Positions 35,371 to 46,805 of a DNA stretch of 64,000 nucleotides are shown here, one piece after another. The stretch's first letter is position 1. The number at the start of each line of letters is the position of its first letter. This stretch comes from Bolinopsis microptera (Eukaryota > Ctenophora > Tentaculata > Lobata > Bolinopsidae). The notes beneath the pieces were generated by a model. That model searched no databases, had not been told where the DNA came from, and worked only from the letters and a program-made list of their open reading frames with translations. The translations under genes and the position numbers were made by a program. The DNA lies in NCBI RefSeq assembly GCF_026151205.1, contig NC_087077.1:17716475-17780474 (forward strand), written 5' to 3'.

Positions 35371-35645
35371 TTTCGATATAATGTAAACTAAAGTATAAAC
35401 AATTATCTTTAAAACCTGTGGTTCGAAATGACTGTATCTTTTATACTTTTGAATCTACGGACACTTAAATGTAGGCTACAATTTACTGCAAAAGCGTCTA
35501 TACATATTTTCGATATAATGTAAACTAAAGTATAAACAATTATCTTTAAAACCTGTGGTTCGAAATGACTGTATCTTTTATACTTTTGAATCTACGGACA
35601 CTTAAATGTAGGCTACAATTTACTGCAAAAGCGTCTATACATATA
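35371..35645. repeat. 137-bp tandem duplication in the right palindrome arm
   Basis: A unit starting TTTCGATATAATGTAAACTA at 35371 is repeated from 35508 almost unchanged. The left arm has only one equivalent, so the duplication arose after the palindrome formed. Confidence 0.85.
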
Positions 35646-35654
35646 TATATATAT

Positions 35655-36400
35655 ACTAGTGTAACCCGGCCTACGGCCGGGATTTCACTGCCGCAGTTAA
35701 AAAGGGTAGGAGTAATTACCCGCTGAGTCAAAACCCGCATTAGGTGACCCAATAGTTTCTTAAACAATAATCTCATAATCGGTTATTTCTTGTGGATAAT
35801 TAAGTCATTATAAGCCATGAGGCACCACACTCCATGATCATAAGGTCTGAACACCGAGTATTACACCTCATCACTCCCGTCTTGAACCGCTTTCTATTTT
35901 TATTTAAATCGTTATAGAAATTAACCCTTGTTAACTCCGCACCACACCCGCATATTATATTTGAAAACACGCATAACATTGTCGTATGAACTCTCTCTCT
36001 CTCTCTCTCTGCAGTCCAAACAGACCCCAAACACTAACAGTCCCCCCTCCCCTAATAAGCTTAAGGTATAACATTACAGCGAATCTTCCGGGATAATCCA
36101 ATTATGACGCTACTTAAATGCAGCTATAACATATTACACAGTAATTAGAGAGAGAGAGCAAGCCCCGTAACTCTTGCCGTTCTGCTCACGCAATTTTATG
36201 TAACATTTGTGGTACAAAACCATCAATTAAACCACTTACCATCGGCCGATTTAAAAAAAAATTTCCTATGGGCTTCATCAGAGTTTTGTCGACACTATAC
36301 CGAAAAAATCAGTCTCGTAACTCTTACCGTTTTTTTTGTATAACCGACCGGAAATTACACACGGACAGACAGACAGACAGACACACACACACACACACAT
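35655..36400. repeat. Dispersed CTACGGCCGGGA repeat, palindrome copy
   Basis: Starts near ACTAGTGTAACCCGGCCTAC and shares TTAAACCACTTACC, TATACCGAAAAAATCAG and a simple-repeat tail with the copy at 28024-28455. It includes a CT microsatellite (about 35993-36011) and a GACA/CA tract (about 36362-36398). It occupies the position where the left palindrome arm has unrelated sequence. Confidence 0.65.
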
Positions 36401-36754
36401 TCTGGTGTAAATTTCTTAAAAACCTCCACATAACTATTTCTTATTCCTGTCATCTTTAACATTGAATTAGAATGTTTTGAACTTAAATATACCTGCTGAA
36501 CTACTTTCGATGAGTCTTAATGCCTGGAAAACAATAAAGGGGATATAATAGTATAGGGGGTATATATATATGTATGTTTCATTTTTCATTTTTAATTCCT
36601 GTTTAATATAATTTAATTCCTGTTTAATATATATTATACACAATTTTACACCCCATGTATTTCTAGTTTCTACCCCATACGGCTATACCCGCCAACAGTA
36701 ATACTTTCAGCAGACGCAGTACGCACCCCAATTAATCATTTAGTTACTCCTTAG

Positions 36755-38179
36755 CCAAAACCTGCCAAGACATGGATAGTGGTGAAGCCTGATTTTGAAC
36801 AAGCTGCGAAAGAGATGTTTCCTGATATCAACATCACAACAGTTGGGAAAGGGTATTTAGGCAGTTTTATTGGGTCAATAGAAGGGCATCACAGCTTTAT
36901 AGACCAGAAAGTGGAGGAATGGTGTCGTGACGTAAAGCAATTAGCAGGAATTGCATCAAGAGAGCCTCAAGTTGCATACTCTGCATTTGTATATGGACTT
37001 TCGAAAAGATGGAACTATGTGTGTAGGACTACACCTGAGATAGCAGATAGACTTCAACCACTCGAACTTACCATCAGAGAGGAGTTCATTCCAGCAATCC
37101 TTGATAGAGCATTTAGTTGCACTGACACTCTTAGAGAGATCTTTTCTCTACCACCAAGGTATGGAGGGCTGGGTATCCCTATAATAACAGATTTGGCCAA
37201 CTCAGAGTTCCTGTATTCAGTCAAAGTAACAGTTTTGCTAAAAACGGCTATACTAAGCCAAGAGGTAAACTATCTTGAAGACAAGGATAAAAGCCATGAA
37301 ATCAAGACATCCATCAGTAAAGATCGCAATGAGTATTACACCAGAAGACAGGAGGCAATTCAGGAGTCTCTGCCGCAAACATCTAAACTTATGTTACAGC
37401 TAGCAGCAGAGAAGGGTGCAAGTTCCTGGCTAACCACCTTACCACTCAAAAGCTATGGTTATCTCCTGAATAAGCAACAGTTTTCAGATGCTATAGCTTT
37501 AAGATATAACCTGAAGCTGAAAGATTGTCCAAAACTTTGTACTTGTGGTGATTCCTACTCCGCAAACCATGCCCTCACGTGTAAACTTGGGGGTTATGTG
37601 ACCTTGAGGCATAACTCACTTCGAGATACAATAGCTAATATCATGTGGACAGTCAAATGCAAAGACGTTCAGACAGAGCCCCCTCTTCTTCCAGTCAGCG
37701 GCATGCAGTTACCACGAGGTACTGTAACTGGAGATCAAGCCCGACTAGATATATCAGCAAGATCAGTTTGGAATGCGTTGGAAAGAGCATTTTTTGATGT
37801 AAGAGTGTTTCACGCTCCTGCTCCAACCAACGCCGCTAAACCAATTCCTATGATGTATTTGGCTCACGAGACTGAGAAGAAAAGAGCATATAATGCAAGG
37901 GTCCTAGAAGTGGAAAAAGCTACCTTTACACCTTTAGTTTTCTCCACAACAGGAGGCATGGGAGTCGAAGCGCAACGCTTGATTTAAAAGCTTGCACAAA
38001 AGATGGAATCTCCAACGGGTCAGCGTTATTCAGACTCAGTTACATATCTCAGAAAGCGCTTGCGCTTTGAGGTATTAAAGACAACGGTTATTTCGATAAG
38101 GGGGGACAGAGGGCCCAAGTTGCGATATAAACCAGACAATATTGAAGATTTAGATTTAAATATTGAGCCCTTTGGCTAG
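36755..38179 (+). pseudogene. 5'-truncated non-LTR retrotransposon ORF (RT C-terminal half)
   Basis: The frame is open from the codon after TAG at 36752, reads KTWIVVKPDFEQAAKEMFPD and runs through GPLE-like RT thumb sequence (FSLPPRYGGLGIPI). It then passes the Cys/His-rich CPKLCTCGDSYSANHALTCK..HNSLRDTI segment and an FFDVRVFHAPAP block ending FTPLVFSTTGGMG. This order is characteristic of a LINE family common in cnidarian and sponge genomes, where it is usually annotated as an uncharacterised protein. TAA at 37985 interrupts the frame, but sequence of the same family (SPTGQRYSDSVTYLRKRLRF) continues in frame to TAG at 38177-38179. The RT catalytic part is absent, so the copy is dead. No strong start codon exists. 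Confidence 0.8.
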
Positions 38180-38299
38180 AGAATACTTTCTTGAATATTT
38201 TCGATAGTTTTTAATATTGGTAATGTTAATGAATTGTAATTGATTGATATGTAATATTTAGGCCCGTGGCCAGTTTTCATAACGTTACTCCTTACTTGA

Positions 38300-38400
38300 G
38301 TACTTGGGGACCCCTGCTGCAGCAGTGAGGCTATTATGTTCATAAATAGAGATTCTGCGGAATGACAGGCTGAGCACCGGCGCGGTTTGATCTAATTTCT
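38300..38400 (-). repeat. Dispersed repeat copy, inverted relative to 43.9 kb
   Basis: Reverse complement contains GCTCAGCCTGTCATTCCGC, TTTATGAACATAATAGCC and GGGGTCCCC in that order. The same landmarks lie forward at 43885-43995 and, shorter, at 49263-49355. The inverted pair brackets the NERD-helicase gene. Confidence 0.7.
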
Positions 38401-39042
38401 CGGTTCGATCTAATTACATCTTCATGTTTACAGTTTACATCCGAGCTCAGTTTACCTTGTATTGTTCTCTCTTGCTGTATATTACTATTTGCATTGACAT
38501 TGAGTCGCCGATAATTGGTACGTGTGAAATTCCGAACTACGAATACTCTATTTTTTCCCTCGATCAATCGTGTTTGGTATGTAATTGTGATTGGTGTTAC
38601 ATGGTAGTGTTGCAGTTTTGAAGAGGTAAGTTAGAGTGTACTGTGTAAATTTTAATGTACTTAGGTATAACTATACTGCGTACCTTTCAAATCAGCAGTG
38701 GTTTATTACTCAGAGGTTTTCCAAAATACTTAACTGCATATCAAAAATGCTGTTTTAAGGATTTACCATCGTAAAAAGTGTTTATAATTTGACAAAGTTT
38801 TGAATACTTTGTGCTCGAAATTAAAAAGTAAATACTTTTTCATACTTCATAGTAAGTAGTACACATAATAAACCAGTTTATACTAAAATATTGACTCCTT
38901 AGAGTAGGAATTGTGTTATAAAATTACATTTTATTCTGATATAATCATCTGTCACTTTTATTGGTACCCATCATGATTTATTTCTGATTTCAGGAATTAA
39001 CAATTTCTAAAATTTCAACTAAAATACGACACCTGGCGTTAA

Positions 39043-41873
39043 ATGGACGGACAAGAACCATCGACCTCATTCTCGTCAGCGAAACTAGGTATGAACATTT
39101 ACCCCACACTAACATTATATAGCACACCGGCGTGCCCACATGAACGACGTGTCTCATACTAAAGCCTATTATAAATGTCTACAGATGAGTTGTCGAGTTG
39201 GTACAACTTCCCTGACCTCGCTGGTACTGTTTGGAAATGGGCAGATAACATTAACGGATTAAACCGCAAGTGCCGCATCCAGTTCTTACAAGACGAAAGT
39301 TTGAAAGTGAACAAGAAGTGTCAAAAGCAAAGTTACTGGAAACTGAAGAACTATGGGAAGGTTCTGGAAGCAAAGTTTCACGGTTCGGTCTGGGAGTTAA
39401 AATACATCCCCGAAGAAAGGAAAGCCGTCGTCATAAACTCATATATATCTCCTACAAGCGTTATGTGGGGTTAGTGAATTGACATATCATGTCACATGAG
39501 TTTACCCGACCACTTAATTGAAATTTTTTTCCATTGGGTTTTAACTGATGTTTTTTCAAAGGATAACTCTTCAGGTCTTGACTGCACATATGTTGCTACT
39601 TGTTTTGATTTTCAATAACTTGAGTATTAATTCCTCCCAGAAACACTGACAACTCTATCGGATTATGAAGAAAGGGGAAAAGATATTGAAGTACGTTATT
39701 GCTCATCGAAGGACAGACGTCCCTTCATGTCACCCCCTGCCCCAAGAAACACCTATAAAGACCAGTATCCTGACAACGCTGGTGAAACGGATCCTCGTAT
39801 TGGAGACAATATTCGGAAACGTATTAACTACGAAGCTGAGATCATCGTCTACAGAGCTTTAGAGAGATTAGATGAACATATGATTGTTGGAAGGGGGTTG
39901 ATTGTTCTTCACGGGTTTAGATGTACACATTACCAATACAAAATTTGCGACTCTAGCTTTGATATGGCGGGTTGTAATGCCAAGAATTCGACGGAGTGTG
40001 ATTTTTTGATAATCGGTGAGAACTTCATTGTGGTGATAGAGGTGAAAAACACTACATTTGCAAGTATCACAAATGGTGATGATAATCTACTGATAGCATT
40101 TCAGAAATCCTTAGTACAAAGAGATAGGGTTAGGGGACTGATTAAATCCATCCATCCTGACGCTACTGTTCTTTTATTCACCGCCTTTCCTAGCATACAC
40201 TCTACCATATTTAATCACTTTAATGACGCACAGTCATCTGTAACGACAATAACTGGAACAGATAAAGAATCGATGATTTTTAAGGACGATCTTTTGAAGA
40301 AGAACGATCTTTTTAAGGACGGTCTTTTTAAGGACGATGTTAAGCATTTCTCTTCATGGTGGCTGAATAATGTGCAACCAAATATTCCTTCAGTTTCTTC
40401 ATCAAACATCTCAGAGCATGAAAAAGCAAAGCACATTTTGTTAGCAATATCATGTACTGAAGAAGACGTACCTGATGAGTCTACGTTCAGTCTATCAAGG
40501 ACTGTGAGGAGAATAGATAAAGAATTAAGGGAAGGTGAAATAACGCTTGAACAACATTTTAAAAAGTCAAATGGTAGACTTAGCATTAACCCGGGAGTTG
40601 TGGAGGCTCCTAAAGTGATACAGGATTTTGTTGGTGTGAAATATCTGACGAGAGATCAAGAACAAGTGTTCAAATCAGAACAACAGCTGCTTTGGTTGAA
40701 CGGGCCAGCCGGGAGCGGAAAAACGTTTCTACTAGCTGGAAAATTGATACAACTCGTGCTATCAGATCGTTATAAGAAAGGTGTGGTTTTTACAGTTTCT
40801 GAAGGTATCAAAAATTCGACAACTTATCAGACTGCATGTCATAAAGCTGGTTTGGAATTTGAAGTGTTATATACAAGAATGAACACTCGCCCAAAACTAA
40901 TTAAACAGATAAATCGAAGTGGTAAAACTGTAGTAATCGTGGAAATAGATTTCAGTGGAGTTAAATGGCTTAAACAATTATTCCCTGAGTACCTTCGTAA
41001 CTGTATTGTGATTGTGGACGATATTCAATATGTGTCAGGTGTGTTGAGGGCATCTGAGATGAGTTCACTGTTAAGAGAACTGATACATTTTTCACACAAG
41101 TTACCAGATACCAACACAGTTATGGTATCGTGTGATTCAGTGCAGGGTTCCTGGCGTTTTAAGGATGGCTTATTGGGTGAGGTACATGATAGAAATAGAA
41201 TGTGCGAAGATCCACGTATAAAGTTTAGACAATTATCAATGAATCTACGGAACACTTGTGATTTGGCTGAAGCTGTAAATGTTATAAGGAAAAAGTTTTT
41301 TGATACATCGAGTAAAATAGGAATGGGCTTTATGTATCCCTATCAATATTCAGGGCACTTTATTGGTGGCCCAATGACTGAATTTCATATATTTAATATT
41401 AATCATATTGATCTTATTGGTAATATTTTAAACAAAGAATTAGTTAAATTATGTATGATTAACTATTTAGATAACTGCAATGTCGCAGTTGTTTATAATT
41501 GTGATTTTTCAAAGAATTTGATTGAACACACACCTTATATGGTCACGGGATAAGATGACAAAATGTCATTGTTTAGATAGCTACTCAGCGGAGTGGACTG
41601 CTGTAGTCGTGTTATTTAGAGTAAAATTGTCTCGGATCCGGACCATTACTATGGCTGAAGCGGTGGCGGAGATTTAGCCGAATTAAAACCGTGTAAAAAC
41701 AAGGACAATGTGGTGGGTGACCTGGCTCAGCTTTATATAGCCATATCACGTGCACGTGTTAAGTGTACAGTTTTGTTATACCCAGAGGATGATGGAATGT
41801 TGAAGGACGAAAAAGTCTGGTCAGATTTAATAAATAAACTGGAAACTGTAGCACACGTAATAAAATATTAATT
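39043..41873 (+). CDS. NERD nuclease / superfamily 1 helicase fusion, C-terminus disrupted
   Basis: Exons 39043-39088, 39185-39469 and 39641-41553 join in phase 1 at GT-AG introns into 747 codons. Residues about 170-250 form a NERD-type PD-(D/E)xK nuclease: D231 in ECDFLIIG, then E244-V-K246. An acidic insert with repeated FKDD/FKDG (about 325-345) follows. The helicase has a Q-like LTRDQEQV, Walker A GPAGSGKT (465-472), Walker B IVIVDDIQ (566-573), MVSCDSVQG and SMNLRNT. The expected last motifs appear past the stop at 41551 in shifted frames: SYSAEWTAVVVLF near 41590 and LYIAISRARVKCTVLLYP near 41730, ending at TAA near 41873. Two compensating shifts there mean either decay or assembly indels. 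NERD-helicase proteins are thought to act on nucleic acids. The role here is unknown. Confidence 0.75.
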
Positions 41874-42719
41874 TTATAAATTCACTTGCCGCAGTATTTA
41901 GTTGAACACTGATTTCTAACTTTATTTTTTATTTAAGTCTCCATGTTAACAATATTTCTTTGCAGACGCTATGTATTTTTCATGATTAATCGTACTATTG
42001 GCCAAGAAAAACTTGTCTAAATGCTAAAATCTTCGTATAATATACAGGGGGGGGGGGCCGGGGCAAAAGTCAGTACCCATACGTTGGTCTTAATCGCTCA
42101 GTCACTGAGTGCCAAATTGAAATAATCATTTCTGGTATGACTTACTACCACCACTGGTTCGAGGAATTTGTCAAGCCGAAAAATATTCCTGTCCATTTTT
42201 TTCAAATGAAGGTTCATTTTCGCATTTATTTGATAGTTTGGATAGTCGAATCGAGCCAAATGTTATTGAATGGTGTTTGCCGTTTGGCCATTTAAATTAC
42301 GTTTGTCCTGAAAAAATGAGAGTTCTAGCTTCTCAGATGACCGAGATATGAAGCATAACGAGTTTGTTCATTACGTGTGATCAGGTGATTGGGTTGAGGC
42401 TAGATCCGCATTATATGGGAATCGTGCAGTACAGAGAGCCCAATTACGGTGTCGTAATTGGGTAATCATTAAGAACCCAATCAATTTTGCTAACGAGATA
42501 AACAAATTGCTTGATAAATTCGTCATTTTAAATCCGTTTCGCACCATCTTTTCAGATTATATTCCGGATTAAATTACAACCTACTGTAATATAGGGGGGG
42601 GGGGGGGGGGGTAAAAATTGCCAAAATATTGATTACGTAATATGTGAACGACCCCTTCCCACTTTCACAAACCGAAGGGACATCTTAGCAACGTTAGAAA
42701 CCAGAATACTGGACAAACG
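41874..42719. other. Gap with two poly-G tracts
   Basis: No exon recognised. G runs interrupted by CC near 42047-42062 and an uninterrupted G run of about 18 near 42595-42612 are present. Short coding-like stretches near 42130-42330 show no family match that I can see. Confidence 0.4.
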
Positions 42720-43881
42720 AATGGTTGATGACGTCATAACCGGACCCGATGACGTCACAAAATTCTTTAGTAGAGTGTTCCCAGAAGTTTAGCTTCAGCA
42801 CAACGCTGGATTAAACAGGACTAGTGATTATAAGATCTGGGACGAGGGTGAGAACGAGATAACTATTGAAGAGGATCTCGAACCTGTTTCGGATAATAAA
42901 AAGAAGTGGGATGTTTATGTGGGGTGCCCTGCCGCGATATTTGGCGCTGTGATACAAGCACCCGGAGTGGGGAAGGGGGTAATGTTTTGTACGTACCGGT
43001 ACACGATGGAATAAGAGGAATATCTAACTGGAAAGGATAGCTGCAGGAACTTATATAATGACGGATGCGTGTCCGCTGTACCACAATGCTGGTTACAACG
43101 CTGTGTATGTTAATGTAGTGTTTCTCACGCTCCGTGATGCACTCCAAGTCCATCGCCGGGTTAACTTGGCTGGATACCTTAACAGGATCAAGACAGATGC
43201 GATGTGGATGAATGTTAGAATAACAGTGTTACGAGATCCTGGACTATGGTTACTAATTTTGAAGAACCAGTGGAACGCACTTAAAGACGTTGGCCTGTAT
43301 GTACACGGAACAGCTCTTAATCCAGTTCACAAAACTATTGCGTACACCTCAATTCACCACGCCAGTTTAACACCGGTGATACTGAGGAAACTCAACCTGC
43401 CCTACACTGTACTTTAGTTTTACATGTCTGACGATAGATCCATGTCCCTGGACGCAACACCGGGTAAAGACTAAAGAGAATCCGAAAAAGAGAAAGTTTG
43501 TGTACGCCGAGAGACGAATGGAGGAAATAGTTGGAAGTGAGATGATTGAGGAGAGGGTTTTATCAAAACAAGAAACTTTAAACCGGGGATATGATGTTGG
43601 ACACGTGTTTAACTTGACCGAGAGGCCGGGAAGTGGAGCGTTTCCGATGAGTATTCAGTATTGATAAAGATATAATGGAGCGAGATATTATCAGTGGTGG
43701 GGGTGAGGTGAGAGATATAAAAAATAGACAGGTGAGTGGCCTCGTTAAACCGGTGAGAGGTGGTGAGGACTGTCAGGTCACTAGTCGAGTAAGGTGGGAG
43801 GACACTATTACCGGTCAAATGTCTACTACAGTGGTTAACTCTCTGATCATCTCGATGGGACCCTCCATGATATGACCACAT
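42720..43881 (+). pseudogene. Decayed coding stretch of unknown family
   Basis: Coding-like plus-strand pieces follow each other. One near 42725-43013 contains DDVTKFFSRVFPEV, a stop, then KIWDEGENEITIEEDLEPV and KKKWDVYVGCPAAIFG. Another at 43058-43417 is an open frame of 119 codons beginning MTDACPLYHNAGYNAVYVNV. Near 43480-43664 is FVYAERRMEEIVGSEMIEER, and at 43675-43875 is MERDIISGGGEVRDIKNRQV. Composition differs from the AT-rich flanks. I recognise no domain. Frame changes and stops between pieces suggest a pseudogene or several lost small genes. Lying with the NERD-helicase gene inside the same inverted repeat pair, they might be cargo of one large element. Confidence 0.4.
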
Positions 43882-43884
43882 TTA

Positions 43885-43995
43885 AAAGTAGCGGCGCTCA
43901 GCCTGTCATTCCGCCAAATCTTTACTATATTATTATTATGTTTATGAACAAATTATAATAGCCTGGGGAGTGGGGACCCCAGTACAGGTGAAGCA
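43885..43995 (+). repeat. Dispersed repeat copy bordering the NERD-helicase region
   Basis: Contains GCGCTCAGCCTGTCATTCCG, then TTTATGAACA, AATAGCCTG and GGGGACCCCAGTAC. It matches 38300-38400 in inverted orientation over roughly 100 bases with indels. Confidence 0.7.
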
Positions 43996-43999
43996 GCTC

Positions 44000-44900
44000 G
44001 CTATATCATATATAAAATATAACGAGTATCGATCAGGAACGATTGACGAGCGGTCCCCAAGTTTAACGGATGTTACTCGTCTAAATTTCTTCGAAGTAGC
44101 GCGCGCCGCTTTTTTCTCGAAATGGCCCGATGGCAAGAGCTACGAAGTAGCGCGCGCCGGGCCAGATCATTAACAATGGTCAGTACCATTTTACTGACAC
44201 CACGACATCAACTTTAACACATTAACTTTCCGCAAAAACCGTAAAGATATTTACCTAACCATGTGCTTTCGCGCCACTTCGGGAACGCTTGTTTCACAAG
44301 TCAAGTCATTACCGCCGTGAGACGGGCGCGCGCTACTGCAAGCGTAAGGGCTCTGGATAGAGCAAGTAAAGATATACAACTTAAACTTTTTTGACTGGTT
44401 CAAATGCTCTAATGGTCTTCAAATCAGCATGAAAAATAAAAATTGACCAAGTGCAAGGAATAATAATTTTAGTGCCCAAAATGTGGATTCCCAAGTGGTG
44501 TCAAAAACGCAAATTAAATAGGTAATAATTTTAATTGACGATGTCAATTCATGGCAGCTCGGCGCGGCACATGTGTGATGTGCACAGTAGCGCATTTCGC
44601 CGATCTAGCTGTGAGAATTGCCTTATTAAGTGCGCGGCGCGGCACAGTAACGCATCGCGCTACAAGTAATAATTATTCTAGTCTTTTGAGTCTTGATTAA
44701 CGGGTGATACTCGTAAAATATCTGTTCCATATATTGGACCGTCGACGAGTCCAACTCGGCGTGCGTCCTGGGGTAAACGTTAAAAACTAGTGGAGCCGCG
44801 GCAAAGTACTAAAATGCGCGGGCAATTCTAAAATTTATAATGTCGCCGCGCCTCACGTCTTGTATTATTATTACTAGACAACAACATCAAATTCACTGTC
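44000..44900. repeat. G+C-rich mosaic of short dispersed repeats, block 1
   Basis: Holds in order: a duplicated CGAAGTAGCGCGCGCCG (about 44092 and 44140); a unit with TGTGCTTTCGCGCCACT and GGGCGCGCGCTACTGCAAGC (44260-44365); GACGATGTCAATTC..CGCCGATCTA..GCATCGCGCTACAA (44537-44670); and AACGGGTGATACTCGTAAAA..GACGAGTCCAACTCGGCG (44697-44785). The last three recur at 49.1-49.9 kb. No coding sequence is supported. Confidence 0.65.
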
Positions 44901-45039
44901 CATATTTTGTAACAAAATCTAAAATTTCATAATACATGGTGTTGTATATGTTTTAATATCACTATAACTAAAGCGGACAAGCTTTTTGTTTTACAACAAT
45001 ATCATTCGGTCTCCTTGTCACTGTAACACTTGGAAAGAA

Positions 45040-46710
45040 ACACGAAGATTGAACAGCGAGACAGAGAATGGACCGTGAGACAGAAATTGAACAGTGAGAC
45101 AGAAAATGAACACCGAGAAAGATTGAAAGGTAAGACAGGGAATTAACTCTAAAATAGAGAATGAACACTGATGCAGAGATTGAACAATGAGACGGAGAAT
45201 TAACGTCGAGACAGGAATGAACAGTGATTTAATAGTTAAACAGAGAATGATCACTGAGAAAGAGATTGAATAGTTAATCAGATAATGAACGTCGAGACAG
45301 ATTGAATAGTGAGACGGAGAATGAACACCGAGACAGATAATGAACATTGAGACAGATTGAATAGTGAGACGGATAATGAATGTCGAGACAGAGAATGAAC
45401 GCTGAGACAAAGATTGAACAGTTAAACAAGAAAATGAACAGTGAGACAGAGATTGAATAGTTAAGCAGATAATGAACGTTGAGACAGATTGAATAGTGAG
45501 ACAGAGAATTAACGTCGAGACAGAGAATGAACATTGAGACAGATTGAATATTGAGACGGATAATGAATGTCGAGACAGAGAATGAACGCTGAGACAAAGA
45601 TAGAACAGTTTAACAAGAAAATGAACAGTGAGACAGATATTGAACAGTTAAACAGATAATGAACATTGAGACAGATTGAATATTGAGACGGATAATGAAT
45701 GTCGAGACAGAGAATGAACGCTGAGACAAAGATTGAACAGTTAAACAAGAAAATGAACAGTGAGACAGATATTGAACAATTAAACAGATAATGAACATTG
45801 AGACAGATTGAATAGTGAGACGGAGAATGAACGTCGGGACAGAGAATGAACATTGAGACAGATTGAATAGTGAGACGGAAAATGAACGTCGAGACAGAGA
45901 ATGAACATTGAGACAGATTGAATATTGAGACGGATAATGAATGTCGAGACAGAGAATGAACGCTGAGACAAAGATTGAACAGTTAAACAAGAAAATGAAC
46001 AGTGAGACAGATATTGAACAGTTAAACAGATAATGAACATTGAGACAGATTGAATAGTGAGACGGAGAATGAACGTCGGGACAGAGAATGAACATTGAGA
46101 CAGATTGAATAGTGAGACGGAAAATGAACGTCGAGACAGAGAATGAACATTGAAACAGATTGAATAGTGAGACGGATAATGAATGTCGAGACAGAGAATG
46201 AACGCTGAGACAAAGATAGAATAGTTAAATAAGAAAATGAACAGTGAGACAGATATTGAACAGTTAAACAGATAATGAACGTTGCGACAGATTGAATAGT
46301 GAGACGGAGAATGAACGTCGAGACAGAGAATGAACAGTGCTCGACAGATATTGAATATTGAGACAGAGAATTAACGTCGAGACAGGAATGAACAGTGATT
46401 TAATAGTTAAACAACGAATGATCACTGAGAAAGAGATTGAATAGTTAAACAGATAATACACGTTGAGACGGATTGAATAGTGAGACGGAGAATGAACGTC
46501 GAGACAGAGAATGAACATTGAGACAGATTGAATAGTGAGACGTAGACGGATAATGAATGTCGAGACAGAGAATGAACGCTGAGACAAAGATTGAATAGTT
46601 AAACAAGAAAATGAACACTGAGACAGAGATTGAATAGTTAAACAGAGAATGAACGTTGAGACAGATTGAATAGTGGGATGGAGACAGATCGAATAGTTAG
46701 ACGGAGAATA
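45040..46710. repeat. 17-20-bp minisatellite with higher-order structure
   Basis: Variants such as GAGACAGAGAATGAACATT (19 bp), GAGACAGATTGAATAGT (17 bp) and TAAACAAGAAAATGAACAGT (20 bp) follow without interruption. Blocks of about ten variants form a higher-order unit of roughly 188 bp (for example 45424 to 45612), and other spacings differ by whole units. Long minus-strand frames rich in Ser, Phe, Ile and Leu arise because unit-length drift keeps several frames open. They are not genes. Confidence 0.95.
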
Positions 46711-46805
46711 TCATATTATGGTTAGTTTAATATCTAATATCTAAAATGCTGCACGGCTTTTAAAGTAATGTATTATCAAATATAATCGTATCTATGTTAT
46801 CTATA

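Larger units (their letters stand above)
32418..36562. repeat. 4.1-kb nested palindrome (large inverted repeat)
   Basis: The left arm (32418-33831) is matched in reverse complement by 34493-36562. The outermost 150 bp (from TACCCCCTATAC) pairs with 36400-36562, and 32797-33831 pairs with 34493-35640, with scattered point differences and small indels. The centre holds two inverted copies of a smaller foldback. The arms are interrupted differently: about 220 bp unique at 32575-32797 on the left, and on the right a repeat insertion (35655-36400) plus a 137-bp tandem duplication. The bases TA flank CCCCCTATAC on both sides, so a TA target duplication is possible. It is probably a foldback or Tc1/mariner-like non-autonomous element. 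The reading frames inside are mirror artefacts. Confidence 0.85.

Noticed and set aside
36270..36310. Hammerhead-ribozyme-like CTGATGA on the minus strand in the dispersed repeat
   Set aside because: No proper stem II followed by GAAA, and the second repeat copy at 28.3 kb reads CTGAAGA. The core is not conserved.
45018..46587. Long minus-strand reading frames rich in Ser, Phe, Ile and Leu (up to 161 codons)
   Set aside because: They are frame-open readings of the minisatellite in two registers. The overlapping frames give the same peptides, and no start or splice context is consistent.
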